Shown here: one piece after another, positions 27,022 to 35,848 of the stretch
How positions within the stretch are numbered: the first letter of the stretch is position 1
How the letters are laid out: the number at the start of each line of letters is the position of its first letter
Source of the DNA: Dyella silvae
GTDB lineage: Bacteria; Pseudomonadota; Gammaproteobacteria; Xanthomonadales; Rhodanobacteraceae
Length of the DNA stretch: 64,000 bases
Assembly (NCBI RefSeq): GCF_026421305.1
Contig: NZ_JAPJBQ010000011.1
Span: 1-64,000 of the forward strand
Direction of reading: 5' to 3'
Position numbers and translations under genes: made by a program
Notes under the pieces: model-generated
What the model saw: only the letters and a program-made list of their open reading frames with translations
What the model was told of the DNA's origin: nothing
Databases searched by the model: none

Positions 27022-28070
27022 AAAATCCCGGCGCGGCTGCCCAGGATCTGCGCCAGTACATCGGGCGCGTAGTCGAACGAGTCGTAGTAAAGCCGCTCTT
27101 CCGGCAGATTGGCCTCGATGAAGAGCTTGCGCCCCGCGTCGATCATCGCGGGCGGACCGCTCATGTAGACGTCATAGCCGGCGAGATCCGGCTGGTCTTC
27201 CAGCAGCGCCTCGTGCACCAGGCCCGCGCGTAGACCACTGGCAGCGGCCTGCTCGGGGTCGGAAATCACCGCCTGAAATACCAGGTCGTGGGCCGTGCGT
27301 GCCCAGCCTTCGGCGAGTTCGCGCAGGTAAAGGTCGGCCGTGTTGCGCGCACCCCAGTACACCCGCATGGGGCGCCGGGTGCCCAGCGCAAGGAAATGCT
27401 CCACGATCGCCTTCACTGGCGCGAAGCCAGTGCCACCTGCCATGAAGATCATTGGCCGCTCGGAATCCTCGCGCGGCACAAAGGTACCCAGCGGCCCTTC
27501 GATGCGCAGCGCCTCGCCCTCTTTCAGCGCGTCGTTCACCCATGAGGTAAAACCGCCGCCGGCCACGTGCCGCACGTGCATTTCGATCGTGCCGTCCGGC
27601 TGGGGATGATTGGCGATGGAAAACGGGCGTCGCCGCCCCTCATCCAGCAACACATCAAGATACTGGCCCGGGAGCCAGGTGAGCCGCGCCTGCCCCGGAG
27701 CGGGCTTCAGGTGCAGACCCACGACATCGGGCGCCAGCATCCATTTGCGCGACACCACCACGTCCAGCCGTCGACGCACGATGTCCTCTACCGAGGTCAC
27801 TTCGCGCGCTTCGATGCGTAAGTCGCTACAGGGCACCGCCTGGCACAACAGGATGGCGTGTTGCGAGGGCGCCGTGCCGCTCAGGGCCAGCGGCGGATTG
27901 CGCGGATAAACACAACCACCCTCCAGCAGCGTAGCCTTGCAGCTGCCACATACGCCGGCACGACAGGAATACGGCAACGCGATGCCGGCCCGCTGCGCGG
28001 CTTCCAGCACGGTTTCGCCAGGCGCCACCGGGAATTGGCGGCCCGAAGATTGAATGGTGACAATAAACAC
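26994..28070 (-). CDS. 2Fe-2S ferredoxin/flavin reductase (CDP-6-deoxyglucoseen reductase-like)
   Basis: A 358-residue two-part electron-transfer protein. N-terminal plant-type ferredoxin (CRAGVCGSCKATLLEG with a later LLCQA; four Cys ligands), then an FNR-type FAD domain (RRPFSIANHPQ) and an NAD(P) domain (GGTGFAPVKAIVEHF, VYMSGPPAMIDAG, and a C-terminal YYDSFDYAP). It passes electrons from NAD(P)H through FAD to the iron-sulfur cluster; the partner is unknown. The start is GTG at 28070, and no Shine-Dalgarno sequence is visible because the outer arm of cloverleaf copy 2 begins two bases upstream (28073). The C-terminal seven residues come from repeat copy B. Confidence 0.88.
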   Translation of the reverse strand: MFIVTIQSSGRQFPVAPGETVLEAAQRAGIALPYSCRAGVCGSCKATLLEGGCVYPRNPPLALSGTAPSQHAILLCQAVPCSDLRIEAREVTSVEDIVRRRLDVVVSRKWMLAPDVVGLHLKPAPGQARLTWLPGQYLDVLLDEGRRRPFSIANHPQPDGTIEMHVRHVAGGGFTSWVNDALKEGEALRIEGPLGTFVPREDSERPMIFMAGGTGFAPVKAIVEHFLALGTRRPMRVYWGARNTADLYLRELAEGWARTAHDLVFQAVISDPEQAAASGLRAGLVHEALLEDQPDLAGYDVYMSGPPAMIDAGRKLFIEANLPEERLYYDSFDYAPDVLAQILGSRAGILERETSEEE

Positions 28071-28072
28071 TA

Positions 28073-28340
28073 GGGGTGCTCTGTTCTATGAAACGCGGGT
28101 GTCACCGGCTCTGTCTGCCCGCAGATGTGTGTCGCGTCGGTGAAGGCTGGCTGGCCGCCTGTCGAGACGACGTGGCGCGCAGCAGCCGGCAGACAGAGCG
28201 GCCTTGCGGGTGATGTCCAGAAAGCCCGCAGGCCGCGGTGTGCGGCTTGCCCAGGCAGCCAGCCTGGGCTGCGCCACACCCCACATCCTGCAAGCTTTCT
28301 GGACATCATGCCACCCACGTTTCATAGAACAGATCACCCC
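28073..28340 (-). repeat. Cloverleaf repeat element, copy 2
   Basis: Outer arms 28073-28101 and 28312-28340 pair at 27 of 29 positions and share GGGGTGCTCTG with copy 1. The inner arms are in swapped order relative to copies 1 and 3: GCTCTGTCTGCC (28108-28119) with GGCAGACAGAGC (28188-28199), then GATGTCCAGAAAGC-type 28212-28232 with 28287-28307 (19 of 21). This places copy 2 in the opposite orientation. It fills almost all of the 333-bp gap between the divergent flavoreductase and thioesterase genes, so any promoter for the flavoreductase must lie inside it. Confidence 0.9.
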
Positions 28341-28403
28341 GAACATTGTCGCGGCTACAACGGTCGAACGACAATGTGGGCCCCCTCGCGAGAATCAACC
28401 ACC

Positions 28404-28844
28404 ATGGCTATCTGGAAGCAGGACACCTCGCTCGACCGCCTCAACGGCATGAGCGCCAACACCATGATGGAGACGCTGGGCATCCGCTTTACCGAGACCG
28501 GTGATGACTGGCTCCGGGGCACCATGCCGGTGGATCACCGCACCCATCAGCCTTATGGCTTGCTGCATGGTGGCGCCTCCGTAGTGCTGGCCGAGACGCT
28601 GGGCAGCATGGCCGCCATGCTGACGCTCGACCCCGCGCAGGAAGCGGCGGTGGGCCTGGACATCAACGCCAACCACATCCGTGGCGTGCGCAGCGGCACG
28701 GTGACCGGTACCGCACGCGCGGTGCATATCGGCCGCTCCACGCAGGTGTGGGAAATCCGCATCGAAACCGAAGTGGGAGAGCTGGTATGCATTTCGCGTA
28801 TCACCATGGCGGTGATTCCGGCTCGCGCGGTAGCGCCACGTTGA
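28404..28844 (+). CDS. Hotdog-fold acyl-CoA thioesterase (PaaI/MenI-like)
   Basis: A 146-residue hotdog protein. The motif HQPYGLLHGGASVVLAETLG with the catalytic-helix Glu, and the GLDINANHIRGVRSGTV strand, match the YdiI/MenI-PaaI group. It should hydrolyse an aromatic or fatty acyl-CoA; E. coli MenI acts on 1,4-dihydroxy-2-naphthoyl-CoA, but no men genes are nearby, so the substrate stays open. It overlaps the start of srkA. Confidence 0.87.
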   Translation: MAIWKQDTSLDRLNGMSANTMMETLGIRFTETGDDWLRGTMPVDHRTHQPYGLLHGGASVVLAETLGSMAAMLTLDPAQEAAVGLDINANHIRGVRSGTVTGTARAVHIGRSTQVWEIRIETEVGELVCISRITMAVIPARAVAPR

Positions 28845-29785
28845 GTCTCGAAGCTCCTTACGCATCGCTCGACCCCGATCGTGTGCTCGACGCCGTGACG
28901 GCGTGCGGCTTGTGGCCGGATGGCCGCCTGCTCGCGCTCAACAGCTACGAAAACCGCGTATGGCAGGTAGGCATCGAGGATGCCTCGCCGGTCATCGCCA
29001 AATTCTATCGCCCCTATCGCTGGAGCGATGCGGCCATTCTGGAAGAGCACGCCTTCGCGCTCGAGCTCGCTGCCGACGACCTGCCGGTGGTCGCACCATT
29101 GGTATTTGGTGGCCGCACGCTGCTGCACCACGAGGGCTTTCGCTACGCGCTCACACCACGACGCGGCGGCCGTGCGCCGTCGCTGGAGTCGGCCGAACAA
29201 CTCGAATGGCTTGGACGTCTGATTGCACGCATCCACAGCGTGGGCGCCAGGCAACCGTTCCAGCATCGTGGGCGCATAGATCGCGCCACGCTGATCGAGC
29301 AACCGATGAGCGCCGTGCTGTCGTCATCCCTGTTGCCGCCTTCGCTGCACGCCGCGTATCGCGCTGCGGCCGAGAGAGTGGATCAGGCCGTTGCCCATCG
29401 TTTTGAAGCCGTCGGCCCGGTACGTCAGTTACGCCTGCATGGAGACTGCCACCCAGGCAACGTGCTGTGGACCGATACGGGCCCGCACTTTGTCGATCTC
29501 GACGACGCGCGCATGGGCCCCGCCGTGCAGGACCTTTGGATGCTCGCCAACGATGAGGCGGCCATGCAGGCCCTGCTCGACGGCTACCAGCAAATGCGCG
29601 ACTTCGACTTCAGCGAGCTCGCCCTGGTTCCTGCCTTGCGCGCCATGCGCCAGCTGCACTATGCGGGCTGGATCGCCACCCGCTGGCACGACCCGGCCTT
29701 CCCCGCCGCCTTCCCGTTCGTGGCCGAGCCGCGCTGGTGGGAGCAGCACATCACTGACCTGCACGAACTGGCGGACGAGCTCTAG
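28787..29785 (+). CDS. srkA: Stress response kinase A (SrkA/YihE family)
   Basis: A kinase of the choline/homoserine kinase-like fold. Strong matches to E. coli SrkA include LNSYENRVWQV, VIAKFYRPYRW, ILEEHAFALEL, the catalytic LRLHGDCHPGNVLW, the metal-binding FVDLDDARMGPAVQDLWML and LRAMRQLHYAGWIATRWHDP. It phosphorylates Ser/Thr proteins and protects against stress-linked death in E. coli. ATG at 28787 has GGGAGAG about six bases upstream but gives a long overlap (58 bases) and an unlike N terminus. TTG at 28841, overlapping the previous stop as TTGA, gives a length closer to SrkA and is a serious alternative. Its TAG stop lies in the outer arm of cloverleaf copy 3. Confidence 0.92.
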   Translation: MHFAYHHGGDSGSRGSATLSLEAPYASLDPDRVLDAVTACGLWPDGRLLALNSYENRVWQVGIEDASPVIAKFYRPYRWSDAAILEEHAFALELAADDLPVVAPLVFGGRTLLHHEGFRYALTPRRGGRAPSLESAEQLEWLGRLIARIHSVGARQPFQHRGRIDRATLIEQPMSAVLSSSLLPPSLHAAYRAAAERVDQAVAHRFEAVGPVRQLRLHGDCHPGNVLWTDTGPHFVDLDDARMGPAVQDLWMLANDEAAMQALLDGYQQMRDFDFSELALVPALRAMRQLHYAGWIATRWHDPAFPAAFPFVAEPRWWEQHITDLHELADEL

Positions 29786-30075
29786 GGATGCTCTGAACAA
29801 GTTTGCGCAGCCGCCATGATGTCTGGAAGACCCGCCGCCTGTGTTGTACGGCGCCGGGAAGACTGGCCGTCTTGCCAAGCCGTGCGGCGCAGGCGGCGGG
29901 CCTTCCAGACATCACCATAACCCTTAAATAATCCGGCGATGGCCGGCTCTGTCTGCCCGCATCTCTTCGGGGCGCCGGCTCGACAGACCGCCAGTCTGCC
30001 TTCGCCGACTCCCCTGCGATCTGCGCGCAGACAGAGCCGGTGGCGGCTGCGCAAACTTGTTCAGAGTATCCCTAG
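29782..30075 (+). repeat. Cloverleaf repeat element, copy 3
   Basis: Outer arms 29782-29816 and 30041-30075 pair at 34 of 35 positions (CTAGGGATGCTCTGAACAAG at the left end). Inner arm A, 29818-29841 with 29890-29913 (23 of 24), starts GATGTCTGGAAGACCCGCC; inner arm B, CCGGCTCTGTCTGC (29943-29956), pairs perfectly with 30027-30040. Tips again carry AGACTGGCCGTCT and CAGACCGCCAGTCTG. The element begins inside the srkA stop codon and may terminate its transcript. Confidence 0.92.
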
Positions 30076-30176
30076 CGGCATGTCCCTGTACGGCACCCGA
30101 CGAAACGCCAACCGGCTCTGGTAACACGGCGGTGGCGATCCGCTAAGCTCGCCGCTTTCGACCCTGGATCTGGCAC

Positions 30177-30611
30177 GTGCGCAATTTCCTTTTCCGACTT
30201 ATCGGCATCCTCGAGGTGGCGGGTGGCTTCTTCGGCATGGTGAACATGCTGCGCCGGCTGTTGCCCTTCGGATCGCACGACTCGCTGGTGGCGGTGATCG
30301 GTCTGGTGCTGTACGTGTTCGTGATGGTGGCGGGTGTGCTGTTGCTGGAAGGTAGCGAGCGCGGCGTATCGCTCTCGGGCTGGGCACAGGTGCTGCAGCT
30401 GCCGCTGATCGCTACGCCGATCCTGAGTTATGCGCTGTTCTCTGGTGGCTACGTGAATGTCTACGCCACGCTGCATTTGCCGGTGAGCCTTGGGCTGGAT
30501 TGGCATTTCGGCAGCGAGGGGTTTGTGTTGGCGGTGGCGGGGCCTTCTGTATCGAGGTTGGGTATTAATTTGCTGGCGTTGTTGTCGTGGTTGGCGTTGC
30601 GGATTCGCTGA
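30177..30611 (+). CDS. Hypothetical four-segment membrane protein
   Basis: A 144-residue protein with four hydrophobic segments (near FRLIGILEVAGGFFGMV, VAVIGLVLYVFVMVAGVLLL, LQLPLIATPILSYALFSG and INLLALLSWLALRI). It starts at GTG 30177 with no strong binding site; no ATG is available near by. It has no neighbour on the same strand within reach and I do not recognise a family. Confidence 0.65.
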   Translation: MRNFLFRLIGILEVAGGFFGMVNMLRRLLPFGSHDSLVAVIGLVLYVFVMVAGVLLLEGSERGVSLSGWAQVLQLPLIATPILSYALFSGGYVNVYATLHLPVSLGLDWHFGSEGFVLAVAGPSVSRLGINLLALLSWLALRIR

Positions 30612-30684
30612 GTTTTCTTTTGTTGGTCGTTGATTGAGCTCGTGGCTTCGCCACAAGTGGCTGAGTTAGCGCAACGCTTGCGCT

Positions 30685-31590
30685 TCTAGCTCCCTCTCCC
30701 CTCCGGGGAGAGGGTTGGGGTGAGGGGCGGGTGCTCGCGGTAACGTAGATTTCCCTCACCGTCATCCCTGCGAAAGCAGGGATCCAGTGACTTTGCTCTA
30801 GTGTGGGGTTTCCGCGACCTGGCTCGCCTGCGGCGGGCTTCCGACCTCCTGCCGGAGGCCGGGTCACTTTTCTTTGCGTGCTCAAAGAAAAGTAACCAAA
30901 AGAAAGAGCACCCCACTTGGCGCTTGCCGGGCTGATAGCCCGGCAAGTCCGTGAGGGTTGGCCGGGCTTTTCGACAGGGCTTCCTGCCCTGACGAAAAGG
31001 GATCGGCATCCATGCCGATCCCCCTGCGGGCCTGATCGTCCAACCCTCACCGCCGCACAGGGGCCCCTCAGATCAAAAGTACACGGCTCGTGCCGCTGGC
31101 GCGGCACATCGCATCACCTCATATCGCGTGCTTTTTTTGTAGGAGCGCACTTGTGCGCGACCAGCCGACGGAGCGGCAACGATGGGACGCGGCGGTCGCG
31201 CACAAGTGCGCTCCTACAGTGAAATCATGGGCATGGGGAAACCACGGCCGCAGCTTCTGGGGCGCCTCGCGCGCCGCTCTAGCTCTGGCTCTTGACCTCC
31301 GGGCCCCTATGGCGCGCCATCGGGGTGGCCTTTCTCTTGGTTACTTCTCTTTGGCCACGCAAAGAGAAGTGACCCGCTGTCCGGCAGGACAGCGGAAGCC
31401 CGCCGCAGGCGAGCCAGGGTGCGGAACTCTGAAAAGAGCGAAAGGCACTGGATGACCAGCCTTCGGCTGTTGTGAAGCGCTTCCAGCTTCCGCTGGGATG
31501 ACGGTGAGGGGAATGAGCGTTACCGCGAGCACCCCCCTCACCCCAACCCTCTCCCCGAAGGGGAGAGGGAGCTAAAAGCATCGCCGACTC
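30685..31590. repeat. Large nested palindromic REP island 1
   Basis: This gene-free stretch is built from at least ten hairpins. Its left half runs TCTCCCCTCCGGGGAGA (30698-30714), a GTCATCCCTGCGAAAGCAGG hairpin (30763), a CTCCTGCCGGAG arm, GCCGGGCTGATAGCCCGGC, AGGGCTTCCTGCCCT and GGGATCGGCATCCATGCC (to about 31022). The centre is a GTAGGAGCGCACTTGTGCGC pair (31139-31217). The right half runs the related modules in reverse orientation to TCTCCCCGAAGGGGAGA (31551-31567). Island 2 at 43587-44590 has the same plan and near-identical stretches. Reading frames on either strand here only translate repeats. Confidence 0.85.
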
Positions 31591-31673
31591 GCGTCCCCAT
31601 ACCTTCAGCATCACAAATACAGCCACCCACAGCCCCAACCAGACCACCCTCCCACACCAGTTATCATGTGCGG

Positions 31674-32849
31674 ATGAGTACCCCCGATTCCCCCTCCCCC
31701 ACCATCCGCCTCAAAACCGACCGCGCCCCCGGCCACCCCTGGGTGTGGTCCGCCCAAGTGCACAAGCCCGAAACGCGGCTGCCCCCCGGTTCCGTCGTCA
31801 ATGTGGAAGACGCCAAAGGCCGCTTCGTAGGCCGCGGTTTCTGGAATGGCCACGCCCGTATCGCGCTGCGCCTGTTGACCACCGACCCGGATGAGGCCAT
31901 CGACACCGACTGGATCACCGCACGCATCGACCGCGCCGTGGCATTGCGCCAGGACTGGCTGCAGCTCGATCACGTGAGCGATGCCTGGCGCGTGGTGCAC
32001 AGCGAAGGCGATGGACTCTCCGGCCTCGTGGTGGATCGCTACGCCGACATCCTGGTGATCGAGTACTTCGCCGCCGGCATGTGGCGCTTCCGCGAAGCCA
32101 TCCATGCCGCGCTGCTCCGCCACTTCCCCGGCGCGCGCCTGTACTGGTTCGCCGAGACGCATGTGCAGAAGCAGGAATCGTTCGACTGCCGCATGGCCGA
32201 AGCACCCGCGCCGGTGGAAGTTCATGAGCACGGCCTGCGTTTTCATGCGGCACCCGGCTACGGCCACAAGACCGGCTTCTTCGCCGACCAGCGCGAGAAC
32301 CGCCATCACTTCGCGCGACTCGCCAAGGGCCGCCGCGTGCTTGATCTTTGCTGCAACGCGGGCGGCTTTGCCGTTCATGCGCTGGCCGCCGGTGCGCGCG
32401 AAGCGATCGGCGTCGACATGGACCCTGGCATTCTGGAAATCGCCCGCGCCAACGCTGCGGCGAATGATGTGCCGGCGGTGTTCGAGCAAGGCGATATCTT
32501 CGACTGGCTGCGCAACGCGGTGGCACGCGGCGAGCAGTTTGATGCGGTGATTCTCGACCCGGCCAAACTCACGCGCGATCGCAACAAAGTTATGGACGCG
32601 CTGAAGAAATACTTCGTGATGAATCGCCTGGCGCTCGACGTGATTCCGCCGGGCGGCCTGCTGCTGACCTGCTCGTGCACCGGTCTGGTCAGCGAAGGCG
32701 ATTTCCTGGAAATGCTGCGCCGCGTGGCACTCAATGCGGGGCGCGAGATCCAGGTGCTGCACGTGGCCGGCGCCGGTGCGGACCATCCGTTCCGCAGCGA
32801 TGTGCCGGAGGGGCGTTACCTGAAGGCTGTGTTCTGCCGTGTGATGTAA
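31674..32849 (+). CDS. rlmI: 23S rRNA methyltransferase RlmI family
   Basis: A 391-residue protein close to the 396 residues of E. coli RlmI. An N-terminal PUA domain (about 1-80, TDRAPGHPWVWSAQVHKPE) precedes the RlmI central region (GDGLSGLVVDRYADILVIE) and a Rossmann methyltransferase (TGFFADQRENRHHF, VLDLCCNAGGFAVHALAAGA, FDAVILDPAKLTRDR, and LLLTCSCTG with the catalytic-type Cys). It should methylate C1962 of 23S rRNA (m5C). The ATG at 31674 follows the repeat island by about 80 bases. The DUF2252 gene follows 24 bases downstream. Confidence 0.88.
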   Translation: MSTPDSPSPTIRLKTDRAPGHPWVWSAQVHKPETRLPPGSVVNVEDAKGRFVGRGFWNGHARIALRLLTTDPDEAIDTDWITARIDRAVALRQDWLQLDHVSDAWRVVHSEGDGLSGLVVDRYADILVIEYFAAGMWRFREAIHAALLRHFPGARLYWFAETHVQKQESFDCRMAEAPAPVEVHEHGLRFHAAPGYGHKTGFFADQRENRHHFARLAKGRRVLDLCCNAGGFAVHALAAGAREAIGVDMDPGILEIARANAAANDVPAVFEQGDIFDWLRNAVARGEQFDAVILDPAKLTRDRNKVMDALKKYFVMNRLALDVIPPGGLLLTCSCTGLVSEGDFLEMLRRVALNAGREIQVLHVAGAGADHPFRSDVPEGRYLKAVFCRVM

Positions 32850-32873
32850 CCACCCGCTCGTGGAGGACGTGAC

Positions 32874-34076
32874 ATGATCGATGTCGTCGAAGCCATCCGC
32901 AGTTACAACGCCAAGCGCGATCCCGAGCGTTTGCAGCGCAAGTACACGGCGATGCGGCACGACCCTTTCACGTTCCTGCGCGGCACCTGCCATCTGTTCT
33001 ACGCGCAGCTCCCGGCCGCCAAGGTGCTGGCCAAGGCGCCGCCCACCTGGGTGTGCGGCGACCTGCATCTGGAAAACATGGGCAGCTACAAGGGCGATAA
33101 CCGGCTCGTCTATTTCGACCTCAACGATTTCGACGAAGCCGCGCTGGCTCCCTGCAGCTGGGAGCTGATCCGCCTGCTGACCAGCGTGCACATCGCGGCG
33201 AGCAGCCTGTCGCTGAGCCGGGACCAGGCCAGCCAGTTGTGCCGGCACTTTCTCAACGCCTATGTCGGCGCCCTGCGCAACGGCAAGGCGCGCTGGATCG
33301 AGCGCGACACCGCCACGGGTATGGTCGGCGACCTGCTCGGCAGCCTGCGGGGACGGCTGCGGCCGCACTTTCTCGACTCTCGCACCGAACGCAAGGGCAA
33401 AGTGCGCAAGCTGCGGCTCGACGGACGGCGCGCCTTGCCAGTGACGGACAAGCAGCGCGACAAGGTCACTGCGCTGGTCCACAAGATCGGCGCGCGGCAA
33501 CCCGACCCAAGTTTCTACAAGGTGCTCGACGTGGCGCGGCGTATCGCGGGCACCGGCAGCCTGGGCGTCGAGCGCTACGCCATTCTGGTGGAGGGCAAAG
33601 GTTCACCCGATGGCAATTACCTGCTGGATCTCAAGCAGGCGATGCCCTCGTCGCTCACGCCGCATCTCAACATCGCACAACCCGATTGGGACACCGAAGC
33701 CGAGCGCGTGGTCTCGGTGCAACGGCGCATGCAGGCCATTTCGCCTGCCTTCCTGCAGGCGGTGACCATGGGCCGCAAATCCTACGTATTGCGCGGCCTG
33801 CAGCCCACTGAAGACCGTGTGGCACTCACCGAATGGAACGGCAAACTGGAACGCCTGGACGGCGTGCTGGAGGCCATGGGCAAGCTGGTGGCCTGGTCCC
33901 AGCTACGCAGCAGCGGCCGGCAAGGCTCGGCCACGACGGACGAGCTGATCGCCTTCGGCGAGAAGGCGCGCTGGCCCAAACAGTTGGCGCAACTGGGCCA
34001 GGAGAGCACCAAACAAGTGCGGCGCGACTGGAAAACCTACTGCAAGGCCTACGACCAGGGCGCCTTCAAGGTCTGA
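32874..34076 (+). CDS. DUF2252 family protein, kinase-like fold
   Basis: A 400-residue member of DUF2252. Signatures are MRHDPFTFLRGTCHLFYAQL, WVCGDLHLENMGSY and VYFDLNDFDEAALAPCSWEL, which parallel the catalytic loop (HGDxxxxN) and metal-binding (DxxD) motifs of aminoglycoside/choline kinases. Biochemical role is not known for the family. GGAGG precedes the ATG by six bases. Likely co-transcribed with rlmI. Confidence 0.88.
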   Translation: MIDVVEAIRSYNAKRDPERLQRKYTAMRHDPFTFLRGTCHLFYAQLPAAKVLAKAPPTWVCGDLHLENMGSYKGDNRLVYFDLNDFDEAALAPCSWELIRLLTSVHIAASSLSLSRDQASQLCRHFLNAYVGALRNGKARWIERDTATGMVGDLLGSLRGRLRPHFLDSRTERKGKVRKLRLDGRRALPVTDKQRDKVTALVHKIGARQPDPSFYKVLDVARRIAGTGSLGVERYAILVEGKGSPDGNYLLDLKQAMPSSLTPHLNIAQPDWDTEAERVVSVQRRMQAISPAFLQAVTMGRKSYVLRGLQPTEDRVALTEWNGKLERLDGVLEAMGKLVAWSQLRSSGRQGSATTDELIAFGEKARWPKQLAQLGQESTKQVRRDWKTYCKAYDQGAFKV

Positions 34077-34154
34077 ACGCACCGCGCTGACGAAAATCCC
34101 GGCTTCTGAGACGTCAGCGCGTACACTTGGCCCCCTGTGCTACCGGGTGTTGCC

Positions 34155-35603
34155 ATGTCCGTAACCGACATTCTGTTGATCGTGCTCGTTCTCGCCGTGT
34201 TGGTGATGATCGCGCTGCAAACAATGAGCCTGCTGCGTCATCGCGACGATGGCGGTCTCGCCGCGAGGCTCGACACCCTCAAGGACGACAACCGCCACCT
34301 GCGCGATGCGCTGGCACAGGAGCAGCGCGCCGGGCGCGCTGAAATGAGTCAGTCGATGGGACAGTTCCGCTCGCTCATGCAGGAGCAGCTGAGTGGCATG
34401 AGCACGCAGCAGCACGAACGCATCGCACAGTTCGGCCAACGTCTGGAGACCCTCACTGAGCGCACCGACCAGGGCCTTCAACAACTTGCGCAGCGCCTCA
34501 CCGAAGACGCACGTCACAGCCGCGAAGAACTGACGCTGACACTCAAGCGCTTCGGCGAACAACAGCAGCAGGGTCTCGCTACGCTTACCGCCGACAACGA
34601 GAAGCGCCTCAACGAAGTGCGCGCCACGCTGGAAACCAAGCTCAAGGCGATTCAGGACGACAACGCCGCCAAGCTTGAGCAGATGCGCGCCACAGTCGAC
34701 GAAAAATTGCAGACCACGCTGGAAACCCGCCTGGGCCAGTCTTTCGCACTCGTCTCCGAACGACTGGAACAAGTGCAGCGCGGCCTCGGCGAAATGCAGA
34801 ACCTCGCCACCGGCGTGGGCGACCTCAAGCGCGTACTCACCAATGTGAAAACGCGCGGCATTCTGGGCGAAGTGCAGCTCGGCGCCTTGCTTGAACAGAT
34901 GCTCACGATCGAGCAGTACGAATCGAATGTCGCTACCGTCCCCGGCAGTGCTGAGCGTGTGGAGTTTGCTGTGCGCATGCCTGGTCCCGGTGACGAGGCG
35001 CCGCTCTACCTGCCCATCGATGCGAAGTTCCCGGTAGAGGACTACCAGCGCCTGCTCGACGCCCAGGAAGCGGCAGACGCCGAAGGCGCCGCGGCGGCTG
35101 GCCGCGCACTGGAAGCTCGCGTACGCGAGGAAGCCAAGCGCATCCGCAGCAAGTACGTCGCCCCGCCACATACGACCGACTTCGCCGTGCTGTTTCTGCC
35201 CATGGAGGGCCTGTATGCGGAAGTGATCCGCCGCCCCGGCCTGTTCGAAGCGCTGCAGCGCGATCACCACATCACCGTGGTTGGCCCCACCACGCTCACG
35301 GCGCTGCTCAACAGTCTGCAGATGGGTTTCCGCACGTTGGCCATCGCCAAGCGCAGCAGCGAGGTGTGGACACTGCTTGGTGCGGTGAAGTCCGAGTTCG
35401 GCAAGTTCGGCACGGTGCTGGAGAAAACCCGCAAGCAGCTGGATACGGTGCGCAACAGCATCGACAGCGCCGGCCAACGCACGCGCGCCATCGAGCGCCG
35501 CCTGCGCAGCGTGGAAACGCTGTCGGGCGAGGATGCCAAACAGCTGCTGGGCGACGGCTTGCCAGCCATCGAGGATGCCGACGAGGACGATGTGGAGGTT
35601 TAG
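34155..35603 (+). CDS. rmuC: DNA recombination protein RmuC
   Basis: A 482-residue RmuC (E. coli 475). One N-terminal membrane anchor (VTDILLIVLVLAVLVMIAL), a long coiled coil (about residues 45-230), then the nuclease-like core with TRGILGEVQLGALLEQML, EFAVRMPGPGD, PIDAKFPVEDYQRLL and TDFAVLFLPMEGLYAEVI. RmuC proteins restrict recombination between short inverted repeats in E. coli, which is of interest in a genome with so many palindromes. ATG at 34155 is favoured over an upstream GTG. Confidence 0.93.
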   Translation: MSVTDILLIVLVLAVLVMIALQTMSLLRHRDDGGLAARLDTLKDDNRHLRDALAQEQRAGRAEMSQSMGQFRSLMQEQLSGMSTQQHERIAQFGQRLETLTERTDQGLQQLAQRLTEDARHSREELTLTLKRFGEQQQQGLATLTADNEKRLNEVRATLETKLKAIQDDNAAKLEQMRATVDEKLQTTLETRLGQSFALVSERLEQVQRGLGEMQNLATGVGDLKRVLTNVKTRGILGEVQLGALLEQMLTIEQYESNVATVPGSAERVEFAVRMPGPGDEAPLYLPIDAKFPVEDYQRLLDAQEAADAEGAAAAGRALEARVREEAKRIRSKYVAPPHTTDFAVLFLPMEGLYAEVIRRPGLFEALQRDHHITVVGPTTLTALLNSLQMGFRTLAIAKRSSEVWTLLGAVKSEFGKFGTVLEKTRKQLDTVRNSIDSAGQRTRAIERRLRSVETLSGEDAKQLLGDGLPAIEDADEDDVEV

Positions 35604-35654
35604 GAGCCCGGTCAAAAATTGCTGGCTTTGAATTCCTTAGCAACCTAATCGCCC

Positions 35655-35725
35655 CCTCACCGTCATCCCCGCGAGGCGCTTTTCAACAGCCGAAGGCTGG
35701 TCAAGCGGGGATGACGGTGAGGTAA
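35655..35725. repeat. REP-type hairpin after rmuC
   Basis: CACCGTCATCCCCGC (35658-35672) pairs with GCGGGGATGACGGTG (35706-35720) around a loop that itself contains CAGCCGAAGGCTG. It fills the middle of the 245-bp gap between rmuC and the next gene and may end the rmuC transcript. Confidence 0.8.
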
Positions 35726-35848
35726 CGACAAGACGGTGCGCGGATTCTGAAAGCGCTCTCAGACTCCGTCAGAATTTCTAAACCCCATTGCGCGTCACGC
35801 GACGTTTCATTAGATGCATCGGCTGGCGATGCATCCTGGAGTCGTCGC

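Noticed and set aside
30565-31107. Apparent protein on the minus strand inside REP island 1, similar to another at 43645-44070
   Set aside because: Similarity between the two arises because both translate copies of the same non-coding repeat.
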